Shown: piece after piece, positions 45,928 to 53,913 of the stretch
How the letters are laid out: each line of letters opens with the position of its first letter
Numbering within the stretch: the first letter of the stretch is position 1
DNA from: Novosphingobium sp. JCM 18896
Lineage (GTDB): Bacteria; Pseudomonadota; Alphaproteobacteria; Sphingomonadales; Sphingomonadaceae
DNA: 64,000 bases
Reading direction: 5' to 3'
Assembly: GCF_025938095.1 (NCBI RefSeq)
Contig: NZ_JAPCZF010000007.1
Location: 110,946-174,945 of the forward strand
Position numbers and translations under genes: made by a program
Notes under the pieces: generated by a model
What the model saw: only the letters and a program-made list of their open reading frames with translations
Told to the model about the DNA's origin: nothing
Databases searched by the model: none

Positions 45928-47118
45928 TCAGAGCCCCGGTGTCGCGCCCGGTATTCGCGCGAGGTAGCGACCTGCGTCGATGAACGACTGCTCGCCGGTC
46001 AGGAAATGCGCGTTGGCAGCTTGGAGGTCGCGGTAGCACCGCTGAAGCCGGCCGCCATCGCGCAGCCCCGTCGTAGCGGAGGACGCAAAGGCGACTTGCC
46101 CGATCTTCGCGGCCGATGCGATCACGTTCGACGCACAGAGCCGCCCGTCCACGCGCATGTCATCGGATAGGCCGCCCTGCTCCGCGGCGCCGTAGAGGGC
46201 GCCGAAAGTCGTGCGAACATAGGCTTCGGCCGCGCGCATGCGAGCATGCGCGTGGGCAAAATCGCGCTGGAACGTGTCGGTCTGCGCGAGCGTCCCGCCC
46301 TGCGGGCGCACCTTCGCATGCGCGTAGCCGGCCCACTCGTCGAGAAGCCGCGCGCCGCATCCCAGCCCAAAGGCCGAATGACACAGGGCCGGGATGGCCG
46401 AGAATCCCATCGCGTACAGGGGGCCGCCGCGCTTCTGGACGGGATTACCCGCGTCGAACACGAAATCGGCGTGAACGACCTGCTCGGTCACCCGGAAGTC
46501 GTAGCTGCCGGTGCCGCGCAAGCCGAGAACGTTCCAGTTGCCGAGGACCTCGACGCGCTCACGCGGTGCGAGCGCTATGAGCATCACCGGCTGGCCGTTC
46601 TCGCGCTTCACCGGCACCCCGTTTTCATGAAGGATATAGCCGCCGACAACCCAGGCAGCGTTGGGCAGGCCGCTGCCGAAGCTGAAGGTGCCCGAGATGC
46701 GGTAGCCATCGCCAACGCGCTCGGCCTTGCCGCTCGGCGCAGCCTGGCCTGCGCAGGTCGGGCGCTTTTCCGAACAAAAGATCTCCTCGATCGCCCGGTC
46801 GCCGAGAAACGCCCCAGCGACAGCCACGCCGGTGGTCGCGGCCTGGCAATACCATCCCGTGGATCCGTCAAAATAGGATAGCGTCCTGAGCGCGTCGATG
46901 ACGGTCAGCGGATGGGCCTCGAGCCCGCCGAGCTCCGCCGGGGCCATGAGACCGAACAGGCCGCTGTCCTCGAGCGCGTGGATTACCTCTGGCGAGATTT
47001 CCGACGCTTCATCCCGTTCTTGGGCGGAAGCTTCGACGAGATCGCGCAGCCCGATCAGCTCTTGGATCAAATTGGCCTGCGATTGCTCCGGCAGGGGGCT
47101 TTTCATCGAAACGTCCAT
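45928..47118 (-). CDS. Acyl-CoA dehydrogenase-fold flavin monooxygenase/dehydrogenase
   Basis: Protein of 396 residues with the acyl-CoA dehydrogenase fold: N-terminal helical part, a middle segment (SGTFSFGSGLPNAAWVVGG) and a C-terminal helical half. It resembles group D flavin monooxygenases (HpaB/HsaA-like) more than true acyl-CoA dehydrogenases, because the active glutamate region is not obvious. Start is fixed by a TGATG overlap with the TonB receptor stop (ATG 47118). Function: flavin-dependent hydroxylation or dehydrogenation of the imported compound, unproven. Confidence 0.8.
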   Translation of the reverse strand: MDVSMKSPLPEQSQANLIQELIGLRDLVEASAQERDEASEISPEVIHALEDSGLFGLMAPAELGGLEAHPLTVIDALRTLSYFDGSTGWYCQAATTGVAVAGAFLGDRAIEEIFCSEKRPTCAGQAAPSGKAERVGDGYRISGTFSFGSGLPNAAWVVGGYILHENGVPVKRENGQPVMLIALAPRERVEVLGNWNVLGLRGTGSYDFRVTEQVVHADFVFDAGNPVQKRGGPLYAMGFSAIPALCHSAFGLGCGARLLDEWAGYAHAKVRPQGGTLAQTDTFQRDFAHAHARMRAAEAYVRTTFGALYGAAEQGGLSDDMRVDGRLCASNVIASAAKIGQVAFASSATTGLRDGGRLQRCYRDLQAANAHFLTGEQSFIDAGRYLARIPGATPGL

Positions 47119-49589
47119 CAGAATGCCGTCGGACGCAGTGTCAGGCGGAGATAAACCTGACGCCCAGGATCGGCGATGCAAGCTGCTTCGGGGCGACCGA
47201 TCGGCGAGACGGCGAGACCCGGCGCTGAAATCGCCAGGACGTTGCCGCCCGCGGCATCGAACAGGGTGCAGTTACCCGTGGTGTACTTGTCGGTCAGGTT
47301 GTTGCCGATCAATGCCAGATCCCAGGCGCCGCTGTTGGCCTTGACCGACAGATTGGCGTTCCACTTGGCGAAAGCCGGCTGGATCGTATCGACGTCATTG
47401 CCCAACGTCGTCGTGTACTTCGACGAATACTGGACACTCGAGCCGAAGCTCAAGGTGTGATTGGCGCCGATTGGCAGATCATAGTCGAAGCCGCCGTTGA
47501 TCATCCAGTCTGCCGCACGCGGCAAGCGTGTGTTCGACAGGTCTCGTGCCGGCGCTCCCGCGAAAGTCGTGTTGCAGCCCTGCGAAATCGTCTGACCTGT
47601 GTCGCAGGTCGCGTTCTCGAACTTCTCGAAGCGACCTCGGTTCCAGTTGACCGAAAGACGCAGTGCCAGACCGTCCAGCGTTGGCGGACGATAGCTCATG
47701 TCGAAGTCGACGCCGTAGACCTTTGCTGAGGCGGCATTGACCGTCTTGATGACGGTGTTGCCGGTTGCGGGATCGATCGTATTGGCCCCGACCTGCAGTC
47801 CTTCATACCTGTAGTAATAGAACGCGCCGTTGACGTTCAGCGCACGGTCGAGCACGCGAGCCTTGAAGCCCACTTCCCCGCCCGTCACCTTCTCGTCGCC
47901 GAACGAGTTGTCGGTGCCGACCGAAGGCGGCGAGGTCAGAATGAACGAGCCCGACTTGTAGCCACGCTTTGCCGCGCCGAAGATCGTCAGGTCGTCTGTC
48001 GGCGTGTAGGTCACGGTGAATTCGGGCGAGACATTCGACGACGAGAGACGGGGATTGGGTAAGGTGATCGGTACCGGCGTCGCGTACATCGAAGCGAGGC
48101 TGTAGGTGTCGTCCCGCCGCGTCTCGTGCGTGTAGCGCGCACCGGCCGTGAGCTCGAGCTCGGGAACCACCTTCCAGCGAAGTTGGCCGAAGCCCGAGAT
48201 CGATTCGATGTGGACGTCGTTGATGCCCTTGAACGTGGCGAAGACGAAAGGCACCGGCAGCACCGGGATACCGAGGCCTGCGAGGATGTCGGTATTGTAG
48301 CGGTTGTTGCCGTTGACAACCACGCGGTTGCGCACACGGGCATTCTGGTAATAGCCGCCAACGAGCCAGTTGAGAGGACCCGAATTGTCCGATTCGATGC
48401 GGAGTTCCTCGGTTGCATCGCGCCGGGTAAAGTGGTTGTCGGCGTAGAGAGTGGGGCCCGCGTAGCCCGAGTTCACGCCATTGATCATGCCGTCGACCGT
48501 CGTCTTGAAATAACCGGTGGTCGAAGTGATCGAGACGTTCGAATCTGTGCGGTAGGCCATTTCCAGGGTGCCGAAGGTCTGGAGGGTCTTCATGAACGTC
48601 CTACCGCCGTTGCGCACGTCGGCGAAGGCAGCCGGGTCAAGATCCACGATGTAGACGTCGCGGTCGACCCTGCAGGTGTCGTTGGGATTGATCAACTGCA
48701 CGCCGGGGTTGAGGACCTGCGCCGAGGTCGGCAGCGCATTGCCATCGGGGCAGTTGCCCAGCGGTGAGCCGGCTCCATCCGTCTTCTGGTAGGCGTGGTT
48801 GACCTTTAGCCGAGCGCTGAAAGCCGCGGTCGGCTTCCAGACGGCGGTGCCGCGCAGGATGTACTGCTCGGTGCGACCAAAACGTGAGTTGGGCGTGACG
48901 GCACCCGTGCCCGGCTGCGCGGTGGCCTTGTTGAAGAAATAACCGTCGTCGTCCGAGTACATGCCGGCGAAGCGCAACCCGAGCGTGTCGGTGACGGGGC
49001 CCGACAGGATCAGCTCGCTACGCTTCTCATGCGAGTATGCCTCGTAGCTCTGGGTGAAGGCCACTTCGGCCTCCGCCCCCGGATCGTTGGTACGCATGGC
49101 GATCACGCCACCAGGGCTGTTCTTACCGAAGAACAGCGCCTGCGGCCCCTTCAGCACCTCGATTTGGGCAAGGTCGAACAGGCCGACATTGTAGGTCGCG
49201 CCCTGGCTGAACTGCAGGCCGTCGATATTGAGCGATATCGACTGGTCGACGCCAGCGTCGAGCGTCGAGGTGCCGACGCCGCGGAGCGAGATTTGCGCGC
49301 CGACAGTCAGCACATTGCCGCCGATGACGAGGCCTGGCACGTTGCGCGTCACGCCGCCGACGTCGGTGATTGCCGCCTTGGAGATCGTCTCGGACGTGAT
49401 CACGGATTCCACGACCGGAACCTTCAGGATCGATTCCTGGCGCTTGCGTGCAGTGACGATGATGTCGCCCTTGTCGAAATAGGCACCTTCAGCGGCAGGG
49501 GCCGCGGCGTCCTGCGCGAAAGCCGGGGCAGCTATGACAAGGGCGAGAGCGCCTGCGGCGGACAGCCCCATTAAGGTTTTGATCTGCAT
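47118..49589 (-). CDS. TonB-dependent outer-membrane receptor
   Basis: Receptor of 823 residues: signal peptide 1-25 (AAPAFA), box-like IIVTARKR at 43-50, plug with LAQIEVLKGPQALFFGKNSPGG, and a barrel ending VYLRLTLRPTAF. The ATG at 49589 follows GGGAGGA. It lies in the middle of a six-gene operon, after an SDR (71-base gap) and translationally coupled to the flavin enzyme after it. Import and first oxidation are therefore probably expressed together. Confidence 0.93.
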   Translation of the reverse strand: MQIKTLMGLSAAGALALVIAAPAFAQDAAAPAAEGAYFDKGDIIVTARKRQESILKVPVVESVITSETISKAAITDVGGVTRNVPGLVIGGNVLTVGAQISLRGVGTSTLDAGVDQSISLNIDGLQFSQGATYNVGLFDLAQIEVLKGPQALFFGKNSPGGVIAMRTNDPGAEAEVAFTQSYEAYSHEKRSELILSGPVTDTLGLRFAGMYSDDDGYFFNKATAQPGTGAVTPNSRFGRTEQYILRGTAVWKPTAAFSARLKVNHAYQKTDGAGSPLGNCPDGNALPTSAQVLNPGVQLINPNDTCRVDRDVYIVDLDPAAFADVRNGGRTFMKTLQTFGTLEMAYRTDSNVSITSTTGYFKTTVDGMINGVNSGYAGPTLYADNHFTRRDATEELRIESDNSGPLNWLVGGYYQNARVRNRVVVNGNNRYNTDILAGLGIPVLPVPFVFATFKGINDVHIESISGFGQLRWKVVPELELTAGARYTHETRRDDTYSLASMYATPVPITLPNPRLSSSNVSPEFTVTYTPTDDLTIFGAAKRGYKSGSFILTSPPSVGTDNSFGDEKVTGGEVGFKARVLDRALNVNGAFYYYRYEGLQVGANTIDPATGNTVIKTVNAASAKVYGVDFDMSYRPPTLDGLALRLSVNWNRGRFEKFENATCDTGQTISQGCNTTFAGAPARDLSNTRLPRAADWMINGGFDYDLPIGANHTLSFGSSVQYSSKYTTTLGNDVDTIQPAFAKWNANLSVKANSGAWDLALIGNNLTDKYTTGNCTLFDAAGGNVLAISAPGLAVSPIGRPEAACIADPGRQVYLRLTLRPTAF

Positions 49590-49660
49590 GGTTATCCTCC
49601 CTGAAATTTCGTTGTCTTTATCGTTTCGTCGAGGCCGGCAGGCACCTGCCGCCGGACGGA

Positions 49661-50596
49661 TCAATCATCCGCTGCCTCGTACGAGCGAAGCCCCCAACCC
49701 GAGGTGTCCATCGCCGCAAGGCCAACCGCGCTCGCCGTCGCGGGGTCCATCACTTCGTTCCACCGCTGCGCGATTGTCTCGATCGTATGGTCACGGTCGC
49801 TGAACCCCGCGGTGCGCGCGATGAAGCAGCGCTGGACCTCGCCGCCCACGGAATCGATGCATTCGCCGGTAACCGGGCAGGTCTCGTGCGCGAGAAACGC
49901 CACGGCTGGCGACGACAGCTCCGGGGGAAGGTTCTCGCGTGCATTGGCGAGGAGCGGGGAATCGTGCTCACAGGTGGAGATGACGAGCCGGGTATAGCCT
50001 CCGGGGCTGACGGCGTTGACCTTGATGCCGAGCGCCTCACCCTCGGCGGCGAGCGAACGCGTCAACGACCAAGCACCGCCCTTGCTGGCCGCATAGGCGA
50101 CCTGGTTGGCGAAGCCTGTCATCGAGCTCGAGGTGATGTTGACGATCCGGCCGTAGCCCTGCACCTTCATATGCGACCAGACCGCACGTGCGCACCAGAT
50201 CGAGCCCATCAGGTTGATGTCGATATGGCGCTGGATGTCGCGTTCGCTGATTTCATCAAACGGCGCGCCGATCGACACACCGGCATTGTTGACGAGGATG
50301 TCGACCTTGCCGAAGGCTTCGAGAGCGCAATGGACGATGGCCTCGGCGCCCGCGGCCGATGTGACCGATGCCGTACTCGCGATTGCGCGGCCGCCGGCCC
50401 GGCGGATTTCTTCGGCTACGGTCTCGGCCGAGGCAGCGCCGGGATAGTGGCGTGCTTCGGGATCGGTACCGATATCGTTGACGACGACGTTGGCCCCGCG
50501 GGATCCCAGGAGCAGGGCGTGGGCCCGTCCCAGGCTTGGGTTTCCGCCGGCACCAGTGACGATCGCGGTCCGGCCGTCGAAACGCAGCATATCCAT
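49661..50596 (-). CDS. Short-chain dehydrogenase/reductase
   Basis: SDR of 311 residues: glycine-rich TGAGGNPSLG at 14-23, NNAG at 103-106, serine near 156-157, Tyr168 and Lys172 (YAASK). The longer glycine loop resembles the dehydrogenase part of multifunctional 17-beta-HSD type 4-like proteins. Start fixed by TAATG overlap with the P450 stop. It acts after or with that P450 in the operon. Confidence 0.9.
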   Translation of the reverse strand: MDMLRFDGRTAIVTGAGGNPSLGRAHALLLGSRGANVVVNDIGTDPEARHYPGAASAETVAEEIRRAGGRAIASTASVTSAAGAEAIVHCALEAFGKVDILVNNAGVSIGAPFDEISERDIQRHIDINLMGSIWCARAVWSHMKVQGYGRIVNITSSSMTGFANQVAYAASKGGAWSLTRSLAAEGEALGIKVNAVSPGGYTRLVISTCEHDSPLLANARENLPPELSSPAVAFLAHETCPVTGECIDSVGGEVQRCFIARTAGFSDRDHTIETIAQRWNEVMDPATASAVGLAAMDTSGWGLRSYEAADD

Positions 50597-51813
50597 TAGG
50601 CTTCTCCCATCTCGAATTGTACCGGCAGGCCGCGAATGCCCCAGGCACCCGGAAACGGCCGCCAGCCCTGCGGTCCCGTCGTCCGCGGGTTGCGCATGCG
50701 CCGGGCGATCAGCTGCAATCCCTCCTGGATGAGCGCCCGCGCGAGGTACTGGCCAAGGCAGATGTGAGGTCCAAGGCCAAAGGCGATGTGCGCGGTCTCG
50801 GCCTTGCGGTCGGGGTCGAAGCCGTCGGGATCGCTGACGTAGCGCTCATCGTGGACCGCAACGCTCATCGGAAACCAGACGATCGCGCCCTTCTCGAGCA
50901 CCACGCCCCGGTATTCCATGTCCGCCAGAAGCACGCGCTGGGTCGATGTCGTGCTGTGATAGCGCAGGGCCTCATCGAGAACGCGCTTCGCGTAGTCCGG
51001 ATCCTGTCCGACGCGTTGATACATCGCGGGACGCGGGATCAGCAGGTTCATGACCAGCGTCGTCATGTTCTTCGAAGTGTCGTAGCCAGCGACGAAAAGG
51101 AAGATCAGCAGCTCGTGAAGCTCGAGGTCGGTGAGTTCGTCGCGATCACGGATCGCAAGGAGGAGGTCTAGCAGATCCTCCTGACCGCCGTGCGGCGCAG
51201 CACGGCGCTCGGCGACGAGATCGACGACGAAACGCTCCATTCGCTCGACGCCTTCCTGCATCGCCGGAAGCCAGCGCTTGTCCATGCTGGTGGAAAGGCC
51301 GATCGCTTCCATCGCCCCGCGCAGGCCTGGAACAACCGAAGGCGACGCGCCGATCATCCGGCACATGACCGAAATCGGATAGTAGCTGGCGAACTCCTCG
51401 AAATCGAAGGCACCCCTAGGCAGCCACTCGTCGAGCAATTCGTTCATGGTCTGCCGCATCAAGGGGCGCAGTTCGTTCATCCTGCGCGGGGTGAACGAGC
51501 TCTGCAGCATGTCGCGATAGCGTTTGTGCGCGGGCCCCATCTGGTTGAGCATATGGCGCTGCTGGAAGTCGCCCCAACGCGTATTCTTGGCGTCCATGAT
51601 CTCGACGATCTGGTCGTAGAGCTGCCCCATCTCGCCTTCGCGCGCGTAGAGGTCGCGCATCGCCTTGTAGTCGGTGACGACATAGCCGAGCACCCAACGG
51701 GCCAACCAGGGATGCTCGGCCCGGGCCCGTGCGAAGTGCGGCAATGGATCGGCTGCGAAGGCGTCGCTTTCCATCGTCAGGTAAGGGAGATCGAGTTCCG
51801 ATCCGCGCTGCAT
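50596..51813 (-). CDS. Cytochrome P450
   Basis: P450 of 405 residues: I-helix FLFVAGYDTSKNM, ExxR at DEALRY, heme loop FGLGPHICLGQYLAR with Cys352. The ATG at 51813 has AAGGAG eight bases upstream; the frame is open further but unlikely to be used. Second gene of the six-gene operon, 29 bases after the LLM gene. No ferredoxin in this operon. Confidence 0.93.
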   Translation of the reverse strand: MQRGSELDLPYLTMESDAFAADPLPHFARARAEHPWLARWVLGYVVTDYKAMRDLYAREGEMGQLYDQIVEIMDAKNTRWGDFQQRHMLNQMGPAHKRYRDMLQSSFTPRRMNELRPLMRQTMNELLDEWLPRGAFDFEEFASYYPISVMCRMIGASPSVVPGLRGAMEAIGLSTSMDKRWLPAMQEGVERMERFVVDLVAERRAAPHGGQEDLLDLLLAIRDRDELTDLELHELLIFLFVAGYDTSKNMTTLVMNLLIPRPAMYQRVGQDPDYAKRVLDEALRYHSTTSTQRVLLADMEYRGVVLEKGAIVWFPMSVAVHDERYVSDPDGFDPDRKAETAHIAFGLGPHICLGQYLARALIQEGLQLIARRMRNPRTTGPQGWRPFPGAWGIRGLPVQFEMGEA

Positions 51814-51842
51814 CGAAGTGCTCCTTGTTATCGCCTGGTCGG

Positions 51843-53006
51843 TCAGGCGGTGCGCCCGGTTTTGCGTTCCCAGACCTTGAACGCCGCTTCGGCGCCCTTG
51901 GTGCGTTCGCTCTCGAGCCGATCGATGTTGCTTTCGAGCGCCGCGTAGGAGGCCTGGCGGTTGCGATTGGTCCCGGCGAAATGCGGCATGACGAAGCGCG
52001 CGTAGAGCTCGTAGCTCTTCTTGGTCTCTTCCCATTCGGCCCAGTTGTGCGCCTGGAACAGGATCACGCCGAACTCGCCCTGCTTGGCCTGGAGCCGCTC
52101 GATCATGGTGATCGCGTCCTCGGGCGTACCGATCACCGCGCGGCCGGCATTCACCAGCAAGTCGGCCGGATCGCCGGCGCCGCTCATCCCGCGCATGCCC
52201 GCGGGGGCGACGCGGTCGAAGTATTCGACCCAGCGTGCCAGACCTTGCGCGACGTCCTTGCGCGCCTGCTCGCGCGTCGCGGCGATGTGCATCGGCACGA
52301 CGAGCCGCAGCTTGGCCGGATCCATCCGCTGACCATGCTCCTCGGCCATCTGCTGCGCGATCTTCCAGTTCTCGTCGAGCACGTCGAAGCCCGCGGTTTC
52401 GGTCGCGGCGACGCAGAGCATGCCAAAGCCGTACTTGCCCGCGAGCATGCCGCCCGAAGGCGTGATCGCACTGGCCACGGCGATCTCGGGATGCGGCAGG
52501 GTATAGGGCCGCAGGTGCGTGCGTGCCTTGTTCAGCCTGTACCAGCTCGTCTCGTGGGTGACCTCCTCGCCCGAGAGCAGCGGCACGATGATCTGCGCGA
52601 CCTCCTCGAGCTTGCTGCGCAGCGACTTGATGTCGACGCCGATCATCTCGGCATCGGTCGGCAGCAACCCCGGCCCCATGCCGAAGATCACCCGGCCCAT
52701 CGTCATATGATCGAGCTGGAGGATGCGGTTCGCGACCATCAGCGGGTTGTGGTACGGTATCGAGACGACGCCGGTGCCCAGGCGGATGCGGCTCGTGCGC
52801 TCAGCCGCGGCGGCGATCATCAGTTCGGGTGAGCCGATCGTTTCCCAGCCCGTCGAATGATGCTCGCCGAACCAGGCCTCGGCGAAACCCAGCTTCTCGA
52901 CGTGCTCGACGATCTCCAGATCCCGGCGCAGGCCGATCGTCGGGCTCTCGGTTACGTCGTGATAAGGGGCGATGAACAGCCCGTGCTGGAGCGTAGATAC
53001 CGGCAT
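51843..53006 (-). CDS. LLM class flavin-dependent monooxygenase
   Basis: Luciferase-like protein of 387 residues with the bacterial-luciferase pattern (FAEAWFGEHHS near the start, RIRLGTGVVSIPYHNPLMVANRILQLDHM in two halves, FGMGPGLLP). This resembles FMNH2-dependent alkane, nitrilotriacetate or luciferase alpha-type enzymes. ATG 53006 follows GGGAGA; an earlier ATG at 53030 is less likely. It is the first gene of the six-gene operon and divergent from a TetR gene. It probably inserts oxygen (Baeyer-Villiger or hydroxylation type) using reduced flavin from elsewhere. Confidence 0.9.
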   Translation of the reverse strand: MPVSTLQHGLFIAPYHDVTESPTIGLRRDLEIVEHVEKLGFAEAWFGEHHSTGWETIGSPELMIAAAAERTSRIRLGTGVVSIPYHNPLMVANRILQLDHMTMGRVIFGMGPGLLPTDAEMIGVDIKSLRSKLEEVAQIIVPLLSGEEVTHETSWYRLNKARTHLRPYTLPHPEIAVASAITPSGGMLAGKYGFGMLCVAATETAGFDVLDENWKIAQQMAEEHGQRMDPAKLRLVVPMHIAATREQARKDVAQGLARWVEYFDRVAPAGMRGMSGAGDPADLLVNAGRAVIGTPEDAITMIERLQAKQGEFGVILFQAHNWAEWEETKKSYELYARFVMPHFAGTNRNRQASYAALESNIDRLESERTKGAEAAFKVWERKTGRTA

Positions 53007-53096
53007 GTCTTCTCCCATTTGCATAAGCATCCCTTGGAAGGTGCCTTGCGATGGGGAGGCGACTATCAGCGCTCGCGCTCTTTTAAAAATACGCCC

Positions 53097-53119
53097 GTTT
53101 TATTTAAAACAAGCGTTTT
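53097..53119. promoter_or_regulatory. Putative TetR operator
   Basis: Overlapping inverted repeats GTTTT-N4-AAAAC-N4-GTTTT in the gap between the divergent LLM operon and the TetR gene. The AT-rich core is unlike the flanking GC-rich DNA. A TetR-type repressor would be expected to bind here; this is inference. Confidence 0.45.
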
Positions 53120-53170
53120 ACTATCGAAACGGTTGTTGAATTCCTCGACGTGGTACTCCAATCGCCAACC

Positions 53171-53755
53171 ATGGCGATCGATCACGAAAAACGCCGGCAT
53201 GACATTGCGACCCTCACGATCGACATGGTCGCGCGCGAGGGCATCGAGGCGGCGACGATACGCCGTATTGCGATGGAGGCGGGCTTCAGCACGACCGCGA
53301 TCACGCACTATTTCGCCGACAAGCAAGAATTGCTCGAATGGGCGTTCCACATTCTGGCGAAGGAGGGTGAACGGCGTTTCGAGGAAGCACGCGAAGAGGA
53401 ACCCGACGACATCGTCGCCGCACTGATGACACTCGTACCCTGGTGCCCGGTCAATATCCGGCGCTGGAAGGCTTATCTTTCCTTCTGGGACCAGGCGGCG
53501 CGCGACCCCGAACTCGCAACCATGCTGGCGCGGGGCACGCAGGTCGGCTTTGAGTTCCTGCGCCAACTCCTACGCGCTCGTGCCGGCAAAAAGCGCGACA
53601 TCGAAACCGCGGCAGAGATGCTCAACGCTATGATCCAAGGTCTGGCCCTCCAGATGCTGGTCGATCCGACGACCTGGAACGAGGCGAAGGCTCGCACCAC
53701 GCTTTTGGACATGTTCGAACTTGCTATCCTAAAGGTCGAGCAACGCGGTCACTGA
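53171..53755 (+). CDS. TetR family transcriptional regulator
   Basis: Regulator of 194 residues with a helix-turn-helix at about 29-51 (TIRRIAMEAGFSTTAITHYF), similar in style to BetI-type repressors. I start at ATG 53171; a GTG at 53150 is the alternative, and neither has a strong ribosome site. Divergent from the six-gene operon, which it probably controls along with itself. Confidence 0.88.
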   Translation: MAIDHEKRRHDIATLTIDMVAREGIEAATIRRIAMEAGFSTTAITHYFADKQELLEWAFHILAKEGERRFEEAREEEPDDIVAALMTLVPWCPVNIRRWKAYLSFWDQAARDPELATMLARGTQVGFEFLRQLLRARAGKKRDIETAAEMLNAMIQGLALQMLVDPTTWNEAKARTTLLDMFELAILKVEQRGH

Positions 53756-53913
53756 TCCGAATGGGCAGTAAAGCAAGAAAGCCCTCCTGACCGACGCCAG
53801 GAAGAAAGCCTGCGCGAAGCGCGCTCGCCCGGCAAATGTGCATGTATCACTTCCGCGCTCGGAATGCGATGCGACGACACGGCTCTCACACACGGCATAT
53901 CCGGAGAAGCATT

